A stretch of DNA of 64,000 bases from Zhengitettix transpicula (GCA_037074705.1 CM073593.1:61421501-61485500); one strand, 5' to 3'; shown: positions 1 to 11,844, counted from the stretch's first letter. Notes: generated from the letters alone by a model not told the origin. Program-made: numbers and translations.

Positions 1-58
1 CTAGGGAAGGTTGTGGCATAGGAAAGGTTCTAAAGCGATTATTCATATATAGCATTTT

Positions 59-61
<3 letters not shown>

Positions 62-133
<72 letters not shown>

Positions 134-226
134 CACGCGCGCACATGGCACGCACGCACGCACACACACACGCACGCACAAACGCACGCACGCACACACG
201 CACGCACGCACGCACGCGCGCGCGTC
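62..226. repeat. Compound microsatellite (TA)n / (CA,CG)n
   Basis: An (AT)n run to about 121 is followed by ACAC and GCAC/CGCA units to about 226. The Cys/Val/Arg-rich reading frame across it is an artefact of the repeat. Confidence 0.9.
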
Positions 227-1348
227 TCATAAAATATATAATTAAAATGAAACAAAATTTAAAAGAAAAGTTCTGAATTGATCTTACAAAAATACTGACT
301 TAGAAAATATCCCCAAAAATACAAACACTAAATTAAATTAAATTTGACAGTACAACAATTATGCAAAGTTTACAATATATTTTACTTTTACAAAATTCAA
401 AATAAACTCTACATACCATATATGTTCAATATTCTATTTCACTTTCACAAAACTTACAATACTCAAACTTTTGAAAAATTGAACTTTTTAACTTGTAACA
501 ATAGGCCATAATTAATGCAAATACACTTTCACAAACACGTCCATCACAAGTTATTTCTTTTAGAGCTCTGGACTATAGGTTTTGCCTACGGACCCATAAC
601 TGTCAGTTTGTTCAGAAGTAAGATTACCAAAAAATTATATGCCCAAAATATTACAGTGGACACCAATCAGTGTTACCATGATCAAAATAATGGTCAGATC
701 AGGAGATATTTTGCCATTCAGCACCAGTCTAATATTAAATGTTCAAATACAACAAACATTAACGGTAAAGTTAAATTCTTTCCTGCTGCCAAATTCATTT
801 AAATACACAAACTTTGCTGAATTATATTTCTCTTACAGTCCAAAAATGCAATTCAACTCTTGAAAATGTTGTATAACTTTCACCTTTTAAAACTTCAATA
901 CTATTTGTCCATCTTCACACGACCTTGCCCAATGGTTACTTTCTTCTTCAAAGACAACAGATATACTCTGTCATATATATGGAAAGGAAAGAGAGAGAGT
1001 TTGTGACTTACCTGAAATTGAAGCACTCTGTAGCGACATGGGAGCGAAGGATGTTATTCAAATTTTTGGAGGCTCTCAGTCACCTCCTCCTTTGTATCTG
1101 ACTGGTACACAGTTCAGACCTTCCTTCCTGATGAAGGGTCATCAGGCCCTCAAAATATTCTGTCATCTCTGCCTGACTGGACCAACTATTGATTTAAACA
1201 GTTAAACAGTTGGTCCAATTGGGTTGTACAGAAATAAAAATTAAATTTGAGCCCCCTCATTAGGAAAGGAGGTCTGAACTGCCATCTGGGAACCACATCA
1301 GCTGTGTGTATGTATTAAAAAAATATATTGTGTTGCTTTTATTTGCAG
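227..1348. other. Intronic or upstream AT-rich sequence without a supported exon
   Basis: Short reading frames here have no splice-site support or recognisable domain. The stretch is most likely intron or 5' flank of the gene that ends at 3221. The upstream exon needed to complete the first codon at 1349 was not identified. Confidence 0.4.
1110..1281. repeat. Small fold-back in the intron before the terminal exon
   Basis: An imperfect arm at 1110-1138 (CAGTTCAGACC...) is repeated inverted at 1252-1281 (...GGTCTGAACTG). A nested hairpin (GGACCAACT / AGTTGGTCC) lies near 1179-1217. It looks like a decayed inverted-repeat mobile element that ends about 70 bases before the splice acceptor. Confidence 0.5.
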
Positions 1349-3221
1349 ATGCTATGGTAAAGCCAAACCAAAAAAGTCAGCTGCAGAAGGAGCAGCAGGA
1401 GAAGAGGGAGAAGAAGAAGAAGAAGAGGAAGGAGAGGAGGGTGTAGGAAAAGGGAAAGGAAAGAAAAAAAGAAAGGGAAAAGGAAAAGGAAAAGGAAAGG
1501 GAAAAGGAAAAGGAAAAGGAAAGGGCAAAGGAAAGGGAAAAGGAAAAGATAAATCTAAACATAATTCGCGATGGGAGTTAAATTTTGCTATTCGTTTAGC
1601 AAAACAAGTGAAAGAGTTCATGAAAAAGAAGATAAAGGGAAATGAAAATGTGTCTGCTCGTATGAAACCATTATCAAAAGCTATTCTGCAACGCCTTACA
1701 GAAATGATGGGTGATCCTCCTGCAAGTCGCAAAGATAGAGAGCACCTTGTTGGCATAATGGCAGTTCTATCAAACCGGCTAGCTGTATGGGTTGACAGTA
1801 TTGTAAAGTGTGCAAATAGCATTAGTCAAGATGATGTATTGTTAGAAGAACCAGGAGCGAGGGAAGATGATAAAAAAAAACCTCCAAAACCTGATAAGGG
1901 AGATGGAATAGGAGGCGGAGCTGGTGTGGGTGGAGGAGGGGCTGGTGGTGCAGGAGGTGGAGTGGGAGGTGGAGCAGGAGGTGGAGCAGGAGGAGGTGTA
2001 GCAGGAGGAGGTGTAGCAGGAGGTGTAGCAGGAGGTGTAGCAGGAGGTGTAGCAGGAGGTATACCAGGAGGTGTAGCAGGAGGTGGAACAGGTGGTGGAA
2101 TGGGAGGTGGAGGGGGTGTAGAAGGAATAATAGATGGAATATTCGGTGTGATTACACAGCCAGGTGGTGAAGCAGTAGGAGACCCTGGTTTCAATAATAC
2201 AATTAACCAAGGTGAAACACCAGGTGAAGAAAATTCAGAACCACCAATAATTGAGATCCCTTTGTTTCCAATAACGGATGAAAGAACTAAATCTGAAATC
2301 CTAACCACTGAAGCGGGAGAAACAATACATGATTTTGTCCAAGATGCTTTAGAGACTGCTTTAGGCACACCAGGAATTATTTATGGAGGTGGTGAAGCAA
2401 TCCTTGTAACACCTGATGGGGATGGAGTCATAGTTGATGTTGTAGGTGAACCAGAGCCACCTGTAGAATCGCGGATTTCTGAACTTAGTGCTATGGTTAC
2501 AAATTACCCTACAAAAGGAATGCCTCAAATAAAACTGGGTAAAATCATGATAAAACTCATGGAACATCTTTCTGATACATGTCCTGTTGAATCTGATGAA
2601 ACTACAGACAAGACTTTGGAAGATCTACAAAAAGTAGAAGAAAATCGCACTTATGTTGAAGCAGCACTAGCACGCAAGTTCCGTCGTATGGCTGAATTTG
2701 AAGATGGATTCTTGGAACAAGATACAAGGAATGCTATAGTTGCTTTATCAAAGCACCTTGCAAAAGAAATTGATGTAAAAATACCTGAACCAGAAAAGCC
2801 ACCAATGGAGCTTAAAAAATATGCAAGTTGGCTGGATAATTGTGTTGACCTTGCTGAAGAATGGGCTCGTTGGATTGGAGATTCTGTGGAAGGTGTGAGA
2901 GATCTTGCTGAGAGGTATGAGGTGGTGGAAGATGAAGATGTTAAACAATCTTTGGTTCAACATGAATGGAAGTCATTCATGGAAGCAGTTCGTAAAGGTG
3001 CATATAATTGGTGTAAAGCGAAGGAAGACGTAACAGCTGAAGGTGTATTTTGGAAAGATCAAGCGGATGAAGCAGCAGGATTAATGAAAATAGAAGAACC
3101 ACCTGTTGTTCCTGAAAATAAAGATGTACTCTATGAAGTCGATGAAGAAGAGGAAGAAGCAGATGATGAAGAAGAGGAAGAAGGTGACGATGCTGCTGAT
3201 GCTGGTGCTGATTATAATTGA
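1349..3221 (+). CDS. Terminal exon (5'-partial) of an unrecognised low-complexity protein
   Basis: The reading frame is open from a splice acceptor (AG at 1347-1348) to the TGA at 3219-3221, giving 623 visible residues. One base of the first codon belongs to an upstream exon, so the true start lies left of the window or in an exon I could not find; the first internal Met is at 1608. In order: an acidic stretch, a Lys-Gly alternating tract (about residues 35-67), a conserved-looking globular part beginning near SRWELNFAIRLAKQ, a Gly/Ala/Val-rich tract (about 185-260) built from AGGGVAGGVAGG-like units, two helical segments rich in Trp and charged residues, and a Glu/Asp tail (about 597-623). 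I see no signal peptide or membrane segment in the visible part and do not recognise the family. The Pro-rich frame on the other strand is a shadow of the Gly tract. Confidence 0.8.
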
Positions 3222-3343
3222 AGAACCTGAACTTGGTTTTAAAATGCTATTATAGAATGTCTTGTCGATAGTTTCCATTAAAAATGTTCAGTCCTTATTG
3301 TCTACATACATAAAATATTTGGTAATTAATACGCTTTAAATTG

Positions 3344-3349
3344 AATAAA
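3344..3349 (+). terminator. Poly(A) signal AATAAA of the 1.35 kb gene
   Basis: A canonical AATAAA lies about 120 bases after the TGA stop of the Gly-rich protein gene, in a short AT-rich 3' UTR. Confidence 0.6.
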
Positions 3350-4430
3350 GTAAAATATTAAAGAAAATATTTTTTATTTATATATTGAGTTAAACCATGT
3401 TAACATGGTATAATAATTATAAATCATGTCTGTCTTGACAATAATATTTTTTTCATTTCAGAACATTTCCTAGAAGCAACTTTCCTGGGCCCTTGTCTGA
3501 TATGACTTTATTTTCCCAATCCATTTAATTTTTAAAAAATATTTTAGTTTGGATTAATTGCAATTGTGTTTGAGCCAATTAAAATTATCTTTATCAAGTT
3601 AAATTATAACGTATATTCAACTCATTACTAACAAAAACTTACTACATACAGAAATGTATCATTTTAGTTGCATAGTAAATTGGCTTTTTTCTTGATCATA
3701 CTAAAAGTTCTTGTGATAAATATATTTGCTAGCAACATTATAAATAAAAAACAATTGAGTTTTTGCTTCAGTATAGATTACCATACACACATAGCAGTGT
3801 TACTTCATTTCTTTTGTTTTACAGTTTATTCTTAAACTTTTCTCATTTGTCTTAGAAAATATTTTACTCAGAACAGTGCATGGAGTCTTTAATTCAGTGT
3901 ACTGTGGTCAAACTTATACCACAGCTACTAATAAATATATTCAAACAAATCATTCCACAAATATTCGCTAATAAATATGGACTGATGAAGGGAAAGAATT
4001 AATTTTTGAAAAAGATGCAATCTTATTTAAAATCAAAACTGAGTAACATATATAAAAAGTCTGGTTACTGCTGAACTACGGTAACAACTTTACCGCATTG
4101 TGTCTGCGTTTTTGCACCAGAATCAGGTTTTTTTTGGAATTTGCGGCCGTATGAAGTCTGCAGAGCTGTGAGAAATAAAGCTACAGTTATATATTTTCAC
4201 GATGTAGTTGACTCATGGAGTACCGGAGCTATGCCGAATTTTATAGAACGTGATTGACCATTAAAAAGCACCGAGGGGTTGGTTGAATAAACTCAGTAAA
4301 GATTTCTTCATTCCACTCACTTTTATAATCAACGAATGAATTGGTCGCGGAACATAAAAATACCCGAGACTATTTTCTGCTAAAACTTAATTTAAAAAGT
4401 AAAACTGGCGTTGTCGAGATCATCACCAGG
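3350..4430. other. AT-rich intergenic stretch
   Basis: This stretch between the 3' end of the Gly-rich gene and the left edge of the lipocalin duplication shows no gene and no repeat that I can support. Confidence 0.4.
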
Positions 4431-5559
4431 CATAATCCTGATTATAATCGAAAATATTATTTTGTTCGAAATATTAATTTGTATTTGCCACAAACTAGTA
4501 CATTTCTGTGATGAAAAGAGTATCTTCGAGGTCATTATTTTAACGGTGATTCAGTCAGAAAGGTTAAGTACAATATAATAATGTCCCATAAGATCAGGGA
4601 ACCAAGGACGACGGATAATTAGCATATTTTTCCACATTGCATTTCGGTAAGAAATTTCTGGTATTTCTGATAAACATGTTTCGTATTGCATAACCGAATA
4701 ACAAGTTGAGATATAAATAACTTTCGGGGTCAAGATCGGGCAATAGTTCCAAACAGTGGCGGCTCGTGAGTTTTTAAGTTATGTGCTACATCGCCCCAAG
4801 AACCATTTTTTTACGAGGATAACTATGTAAAATAATAATACATGAGTGATAGTGTTACCATCACCCTGATTGGACATTTCTAAATCCTCTCTAAACAATT
4901 TCCAATAGCGTCAAATTTTTAAACGCGGAATAATTGTCCATTTCTAAACCTAAAGTTATTTTCGGAACAAGCCACTGAGCAGAGTCGTGAGTAGATTTTC
5001 GCACTATGTTTTCTTTCAAATAACCTTGGATTGTATTTTTTCTAATTTACCAAAAATTTACGAATATAATTTTTGTTTTGTTTTGAAAACATAAGAATAT
5101 ATTTATAATTAGTGAATAGTTCAAATTTATTTCGATTTCGTTGGTTATGTCGCCTGATGCGGCAGCTTCTCCCATTCATAGGACGGGGGGCTGTGTTTCC
5201 TTGTGCTGTTAGCATCGCAACACACAAAGCCAGTCCGGGTGGCGCAGGGGGGTGAATAGGTCTACAGCGCATGCGCAGTTACCAATAATACTCTATCTCC
5301 TGTACTTTAGATCCAATAGCACTTAGTGGCTTCTAATATGTGCTGAGACTGGATATTGTTCTTTTTCTTTATGTATTCAACCAGTCGGGCCTACATTGGA
5401 CTTTAAACCATTTTGTTATGTGGTTGTAATTTAGCAGATTACGTGTAAACATGAATCGTAATAATTGGATGATTCGAGAAAGCACACACACACATAGGCC
5501 TATAATGTTTATGTATGTTTTTAATATTCATAAAAATTACAAGTACGTAAGAATTCAAG

Positions 5560-5640
5560 AACTGAAGAAAAGTTTTCCAACGAGGCCACGGGTTCGATTT
5601 CCGGTCTGGCCGAGAATTCTCCATACTGATAGTTTAGAGC
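5560..5640 (+). mobile_element. tRNA-derived SINE fragment
   Basis: A box-B-like motif GGTTCGATTTCC at about 5591-5602 sits in a CACG...GGTCTGGCCG context typical of a tRNA T-arm. No intact A box or tRNA fold is visible, so it reads as a truncated SINE. Confidence 0.35.
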
Positions 5641-6282
5641 GTAAAAATGTAGAGAAACGAGTCGACATTAGCTATATCCCTTTCTGAGTGTGTTTGCCGA
5701 TTGATGAATCGTTAACTATGTCTGTCGGTTAATTGAATGTGTCAATTCACGTGTTAGTTAGGCGATACGGGTACAATGCCAAGAGCAAGTATTATTAATG
5801 ATGAAAAAATATCTGATATTTATAAGGTATAACTAAATAAGTAAACGGCCGTAATTCAGAAAATTATTTATTGACAAAAAATAAAATATATAAGATGTAT
5901 TATTGTCGTACGTTCAATACATTCTTGTTCTACGCAGTAAAACCGTGGTTTTCTGGTCTTTCTGGGACACGATTCCGAGCTGAGCTACTTTAGTTGAAAA
6001 TGCCGATAAAAGGGACTTGATTTGCAACTCTTTTCCTAAAAACGGCGGAACTCGTGAAATAGGCTTCTTTGAAAGAGATCAGTGTGCGTGTGTATGAAAC
6101 ATGTAAGACCAAAGCTAAGATTTCGAACAGACCAAATATGTGCGAGGCAGTCGATCTCCGTCTTTAATTTTTAAAAGCAGGAAGCGCGACACCAACAATT
6201 GGAAAATGGCGTGCGAAACGAAAGTTGAGGTCATCCCGCGTCGGAAATCACAATTCTCATTGCCCATGAAGTGAATAAGTAA

Positions 6283-6599
6283 AAATACACTATAGTAATG
6301 AACAATTTACGTCTGTTTTGAAAATTAATAATAAGAAAAATAGCCAAATACACACAAAAGAAGGGATGATATAAATACCACACAACGTTTCTGGACGCCC
6401 TGTTCCTTTCTTCAGGTGCTAAGAAAATTTTTAAAAAAAACAAGTTTTTGAGTTTTTTCAACTGAATTGTGCAGTTGTGTCGCTCTAGGCGCTTGTGTAT
6501 TTAGTTTTCTCAGCACCTGAAGAAAGTAACAAGGTGTTATATAGCATCACTTCTTTTGTCTGTATTTGACTATTTTTCTTATTATTAAATACACTATAG
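6283..6599. mobile_element. Fold-back element with 13-bp target-site duplication
   Basis: The left part (about 6327-6419) and right part (about 6513-6587) are inverted copies of one sequence: TTAATAATAAGAAAAATAG, then AAAAGAAG, then a hairpin ending in CTTCAGGTGCT. The pair is flanked by the direct repeat AAATACACTATAG at 6283-6295 and 6587-6599, which looks like a target-site duplication. Each arm contains CCTGAAGA; the left arm, read on the minus strand, continues to GAAACG. Single arms of the same family occur at 52510-52570 and 63680-63960. Inverted terminal pairs with variable-length target duplications are known for Penelope-like elements; that assignment is an inference. Confidence 0.65.
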
Positions 6600-7402
6600 G
6601 TACGGAGAGAGTCGACTTCTGGATCCGCAAATGAGGACACCGCAAACAATTCTGACCTGTCGCAATTTCCTGGCCGCAAAGCACAGCGAACCTCGTTCAA
6701 TTCAGTATTTGTGAATTGCGTGTGAACTGTGTAAATAGAGGGAAGTAAACAATCTGCGTTCGTGAAAAAATTTACAATAACGCGATCGTTACAGTTGAAT
6801 TCTGCAACGCTTAAAACAGTACAAAATATCAATGATTGTAAAACGAGATGGTTTCCAAGATATTAACATCAGGCGATATTGCGTTTAAAATTATAAAATA
6901 TAAAGGCTTGTGTAAAAAATTATGCTAGTTAGATAAATAAATGGTCAAATAACAGACAAAAATAAGTGCTAATTAAATACCACGCTAGGAGACTACAGTC
7001 TTTCAGTGGGAAGTTTGATCTTTTTGTTTGTCCAATGCTGCAGAAATCAGAAAGCATGAGATTTTGTAAACCACATAATGTTTGCTGTAAGTGTCAAGTG
7101 GATCCTTTTTATTTTTATTTTTATCAAGAATGAATTTGTTGGAACACTACGGAACCGTAGATCTGAAATTGATGGATATTTGATTCCAATTTAGACATAA
7201 AATATTATGTAAATTTCAGGGAGAACGAGAAAAGTTGGTGATGATAGATTTGTTGATTCCGTTATTTTTAGTGTTGAGTAGTTAATGTACCATTGTTGAG
7301 TGCGGTGGTTCTTCTGTTCTCTCTAAGAGGGGGGGTTTCCCATTTCAGAGCGGATGACGGTGGCGCAACAATACTCGTTAATCGTGAGAGCGCAAAAATT
7401 GC

Positions 7403-7411
7403 TGACCTTGG
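7403..7411 (-). promoter_or_regulatory. Putative FTZ-F1/SF-1-type nuclear receptor site, lipocalin copy 1
   Basis: TGACCTTGG reads CCAAGGTCA on the minus strand, a match to the YCAAGGYCR consensus of FTZ-F1-type monomeric nuclear receptors. It lies about 90-97 bases upstream of the predicted start site, inside a stretch nearly identical in the second lipocalin promoter. Confidence 0.45.
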
Positions 7412-7466
7412 AGTGTCTTAGCACTTCCCGGCGGTTAAGGCGATTAAGAGACCACAAAGACGCGGG

Positions 7467-7502
7467 TATAAAAGACGAGCCCATAGACCGCGGTACGTCA
7501 GT
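7467..7502 (+). promoter_or_regulatory. Core promoter (TATA + TCAGT initiator), lipocalin copy 1
   Basis: TATAAAA at 7467-7473 and the arthropod initiator TCAGT at 7498-7502 place the start site at A7500, 33 bases after the TATA start. The initiator-to-ATG distance is only 10 bases. The same spacing occurs in copy 2. Confidence 0.75.
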
Positions 7503-7509
7503 TTCCAAC

Positions 7510-10485
7510 ATGCAGCTCGTGTGGTTGTTCGTATTAATCGGCGCTGCAGTCTCGCAGGCAGACGGAAACGGAAGTTACGCCAAATCCTGCGCTCCTCCCA
7601 TCGGAAAACACCCCTTCCACGCCGACAGGGTAAGCCTTTGCGCTGTCTGACCTAATGGTCGTAAGGACTTGGACCGTTTTTCTTACAACGTGTCTCCGCG
7701 ACGCAAAAACGAGAGTACTGAAGGGGTTTACATAGTTATGAGTTCTCAAACGGACTGGGATATCTCATATAAGCGTGTGATTTTACATCCCAATTTATCT
7801 TCCATTGAGATTCCATCAGAACCAATTGATTTGTGATTCCTGAAGATCTTTAAAAATATCAATTTAAATATTTTCCCCCTTATTTTTATCTACAGAACCA
7901 TTCTCCATCAAATTATATAAACTAATGCTCCAGTTTTATCTCCAATTAAATGCTTTGAATCTAATCCTCGACCAAGGAAGCAAAAAGGCACCACCAGGAA
8001 TATCTGTAATAAGCGTGTGATTTTACCTCCCTTTGAGATTCTAACAATTAAATTACTTGAAAATAATATATTTATTTGGAAAATCGATGAAGATAAAAGG
8101 GTGAAAATCAGTCATTACCCGACAAAATAATTATGGCTTTTTGTGAGCAGGCTGAACAAAATATATTACGAAATCAATTTTGGGACATCAGTTGTTAATA
8201 TTGGACGGTGATTGTAGGTATCCATAATTACAATTATGTGAGGTTTTAAAACCTCTGTTGATTGGATCGCTGAAAATGAGATATTTTATTTGTATACTGA
8301 AGAGAAACGGGAATCCATGTAACTCATTACGACATTCTGTTACCAATCCCGCATGACCACACATGCTTCAGCAGGTGCCCTAATTAATTTTTTAAATAAT
8401 TAAATATATGTGTTTTACTATGAAAATTGCATTCAGATTCTCATTATTCGGCCACAGATTCTGTGAGGAATGTAGTTTCAATCTGTAACAAAATTGTCCC
8501 ATTTACAGACAGAGTCAAATTTTTACATTTGGAAAAATAATAAAGTCAGGAACAAAAATTGGAGCAAGTGATATCAAATAAAATTTTTTTTAATGTTTCG
8601 CCCCAACGGCAATTGCCCATTGGCAAAATCAAATTGAGGTCCAACTGATCTAGGAGTATAGCGTAGTGTGGGCCTGTCTTCAGATACTCATTTTTCGAAG
8701 TAGTCAATAGGCCCTATATATAACAACACAACAATTCCAAAAACACCGATGACACTGCCACTCTAGTCTGTGCAACGATCTTATCTTTCTTTCAAGCCAT
8801 GCCCTTTCTCTCCAGAGATTAAACTGGAGGAGTTGTGAGGAATAAATGGTTTATCCTTTGGGACTACAATGATAATGATAATGGGGTTACCGATTACATG
8901 ATGCAAGCATTATTTACTAATGTTTGCTAGCAAGCGTTTCCAGCCAATGGCTAAGTATGGTGGTATCTAGGGTCTACACGGAGCAAGATTTCTGAGTGTA
9001 ATTCCGATGAAATATATGGATAAAAGCTCATTCTCTCAGAAATCTCACAAAATTCAATCTTATAGGATTATATTTAAGGTAATTTCTAACTCCGATCATG
9101 ATCATAGATCATCAAACAGCTACTTCATTCATTGTAACAAAAGAAAATAATTTTAATGTTTAATCTCTAATGTTCTTAGATTCTTTATTCGTTATTCAGT
9201 TCCAGGGAACATGGTACGCAGTTGCAAAACATGTAACACTTCCCGGAATATCTAGGGACTGGCAACTCAGTTGTGCTAAGATAAATTACACTGTGACGAG
9301 GACAGCTAATGCTACAGTACTAGGAATAGTCGCTTCAATTAAACAAAAGTCAGGAGAAACAAGGACAATAGAAATGAAAGCCAAAGAACTTTGGTCATGG
9401 GGAACACTAGACAGTGCTGCATCCCAAGCAGTTTGGAGATCGAATTCATCTCCGTGGGGAGGTAAGCAACAAATGTCTACCTTATGATATTGAATAATTT
9501 ATTCATCTTTCATCTGCAAATTGTCCATTTATATATAACAATTAAATAAATAATTTACATATATAACACTATGCTGAAGAATCTGAAGGGCCCAAGTATT
9601 TTAGTAATTCACATTTTCAGTCTTGACACCTGGATTATAGATATATACATATATAAGAAATGACAGAACACTTCCAAACGTGAGGTGCTTAAATATCTGA
9701 TATTGATATGTTTGCATCACGTACCACATGACAAGAAAATAATTAAACTTGTGCAGTATACCATTCTAAGAAATTATGATTAAAAAAGTTATGAAATGTC
9801 ACTGAACCCTTAAAGCAGATATTTGAATACGATATTCTCAATAACAGATGCAAAATCTATGAACTTGAATAAAAAATCTGCTTGATCGTGAACAAAATGC
9901 TAGTAAAAAAATATAAAACTATAAGGGAGTTTTTGGAATGAATTTGTTGAGAAGTAGGAAAAAGATCAGAATGTAGAAAATTTAATTGTGTGACAAAATA
10001 AGCAAAACAGCATTTTGAAATAAATCATAAGAGATAAAGAAGTGACAGACATGGAAAAAAAATATTAAAAATTCATCTCAGAAAAGTAGGTTGAAATAAG
10101 TAACACATATTCATAAGTATAAATGCTTGTTAAACTAGACTACATTTTTTATTCTGTTTTCAGTTCTATATGCTATATGAAGTTGTTCTTATTTTCCATT
10201 GACATTTAAAAATCAGTATACTTCAATGTTTGAAACAATTCTTTTGCAGATGTTGGACAGCACAGTGTCTTGAATACAGACTATGACACCTATGCCATAA
10301 CACAAGTTTGTGTCATGGCATATGAAGAGCAAGAAGATGACTTCAAACGATTCCAAGTCACGGAGATACTTTCAAGGCAGCCCACGATGGATGCAAGCAA
10401 ACTAAAACTTCTAAAGTCAGTGGCATCAACATTTGATGCCAATGAAACAGAATTCCAGGACATTGATAACAGCGCATGTGAATAG
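7510..10485 (+). CDS. Secreted lipocalin, copy 1 (three exons)
   Basis: Join 7510-7629, 9200-9461, 10250-10485; all introns are GT-AG and the protein is 205 residues. The start was chosen because the initiator at 7500 excludes the longer upstream frame and because MQLVWLFVLIG... is a clean signal peptide (cleavage about 17). Lipocalin marks: GTWY at 43-46 (the GxW motif), TDYDTYAI at 137-144 before Cys148 (the TDY block), and SRQP near the C-terminal helix. Four cysteines (27, 65, 148, 204) fit the usual two disulfides. N-glycosylation sequons occur at NYT, NAT and NSS. Lipocalins carry small hydrophobic ligands outside the cell; the ligand here is unknown. The gene is the first of a tandem pair, with an AATAAA at 10512. 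Confidence 0.92.
8596..8640 (-). repeat. Hairpin followed by GGCGAAACATT in lipocalin intron 1
   Basis: On the minus strand, TGCCAATGGGCAATTGCC (which can pair internally and with the following GTTGG) leads directly into GGGGCGAAACATT. A degenerate counterpart lies in intron 1 of copy 2 near 14872-14893. It resembles the hairpin-plus-GAAAC modules described elsewhere in this window. Confidence 0.4.
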
Positions 10486-10511
10486 TATATAATAGCCGCT
10501 GTACTTCCAAT

Positions 10512-10517
10512 AATAAA
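10512..10517 (+). terminator. Poly(A) signal AATAAA, lipocalin copy 1
   Basis: Canonical signal 27 bases after the TAG stop. The equivalent position in copy 2 also carries AATAAA. Confidence 0.65.
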
Positions 10518-10569
10518 GTAATAAAACAACTTAATAACTCATTACTTTATATTCAGTAAAAACTAGTTT

Positions 10570-11840
10570 AAAAAACATGTTTTATCAATGGTTGGAGTTT
10601 TGAATTATTTTCATAAGGCGTAGTTCTGTTCTGTCTTGAGGAAGTGGGTTTAGGATCTTAAAAATTTGACTATCCAGCGTGGCATCGCCAAATCTCAATT
10701 TATGGTATGTCTTTGTTTACCATATAAAGCGTCAAAATGATATGTAATTGGAATTGCGTCCAAAAGAGTTCGAATTACTCTCTCTATCGTCCATTCTACT
10801 GTCCAAATACTTGCATCATGCAGTTTTATGTGTCGTCTGGTACTCTTCATATCTTCATAGGTGGGTTGGTTTCTTTCCATAATAAAATACTTTGCAACTC
10901 ATTCCGGGAAACTTATTGATTTTTCAAGAATAGGTCATTACATGGACCATTGATATATATATATATATCAGAACATTCTTTCGAATGAAAGGAAAAGTAG
11001 GGCATACTTTTTCTTCGAAGGAGAAGTAGAGGTGACAGGAGAGAAATCTCAAAAGATTGAGGAGATATTATTGTTGTTAATGATAAAGGAAAAGCAGATT
11101 TATTTAATAAATTCTGTTATGAAGACCTCTGCATGACAATGTTTGAAATTTTTAACATTTCTTGTCTTGTTGTAAAGAACAATTTTGTATTGATGTATAT
11201 AATTTGTTCATGTTTTCAGCCTGTAAGGTACTTCTAAATCACGTTTTTAAAACGTCTGTTTATGGACCACGCCTACAATATTGCTCTGTCTTATCATTTT
11301 TCCCAAAATAAAATTTTGTACATTTGGGTACCAATATCATCTAAAATACTAAAGCAAATAGAATAAAATTTTGTATGTAGCTTTAAACCTAACTCTTTAA
11401 ATTAAAGACTACAATTATATTGATTATCACAATAAACTCAAATTTTCTACCAAGCATAATAAGATAAAAATGTATTTTATTTTTACCTTATGTTAAATGC
11501 TTAATTTACTCTTTGTTTTAATTAAACAAGAATAAATTTACGTTTCTTGGATACTCCTACTAAAAGTAACTATATTTGACTTGTGTTTTCATCAAAGCAT
11601 ATACCTAAAAAAAAGAATTATTTTTTTAAAAATTTATGGTCTGGCGGAACTGTTTATTGTGTGTCAATAAAACTCTGCACATATATGCAACATAAGTTTC
11701 CAAATGCCAGTGCCAAAGTTTAATAAGAAATCTAGAAATTGTTCTTAGATATATTCATAAAGCCACATGGAGATGAAAAGAGTTTAATTCCAGGGAAAGG
11801 TTCCCTTAATAGAAATAAAATATAATTAATATTTTAACTT
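10570..11840. other. Spacer between the lipocalin units
   Basis: AT-rich, with no supported gene. It holds a short AT run near 10954-10969 and several weak AATAAA-like sites. Nothing here is clearly shared with the flanking duplicated units. Confidence 0.4.
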
Positions 11841-11844
11841 TGAA

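Larger units (their letters stand above)
4430..10560. repeat. Tandem segmental duplication, unit A
   Basis: Unit A is homologous to unit B (11950-17060). Anchors, A versus B: CTTTCGGGGTCAAGATC (about 4721 versus 12388); a block near 5650-5770 versus 12700-12830; the promoter (7300-7509 versus 13840-14063); all three lipocalin exons; intron 1 blocks; and the 3' end just after the poly(A) signals. The lipocalin start codons are 6554 bases apart and the stops 6515. The upstream offset is larger (about 7.67 kb), so the upstream part is spaced differently in the two units. The 6.3 kb fold-back insertion in unit A accounts for part of this. Boundaries are approximate. Confidence 0.8.

Noticed and set aside
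43..255. Cys/Val/Arg-rich 70-residue protein
   Set aside because: Direct translation of the CA/CG/TA microsatellite.
1352..1822. Phe/Ser/Pro-rich minus-strand frame
   Set aside because: Antisense of the Lys-Gly repeat exon, low complexity only.
1826..2368. Long Pro-rich frame on the minus strand
   Set aside because: It is the complement of the Gly-rich coding tract (GGN codons give Pro/Thr/Ala-rich antisense); there is no start context or domain.
4551..5272. Short frames at 4551-4733 and 5042-5272 (minus)
   Set aside because: No splice sites or domain. The first is not preserved as a frame in the duplicated counterpart of unit B, and the second is a GC-rich patch without homology that I can recognise.
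7354..7650. Longer lipocalin frame starting upstream of MQLVW
   Set aside because: The TATA and TCAGT initiator lie inside this extension, and the signal peptide begins at 7510; the 3' part also runs past the donor at 7630 into the intron.
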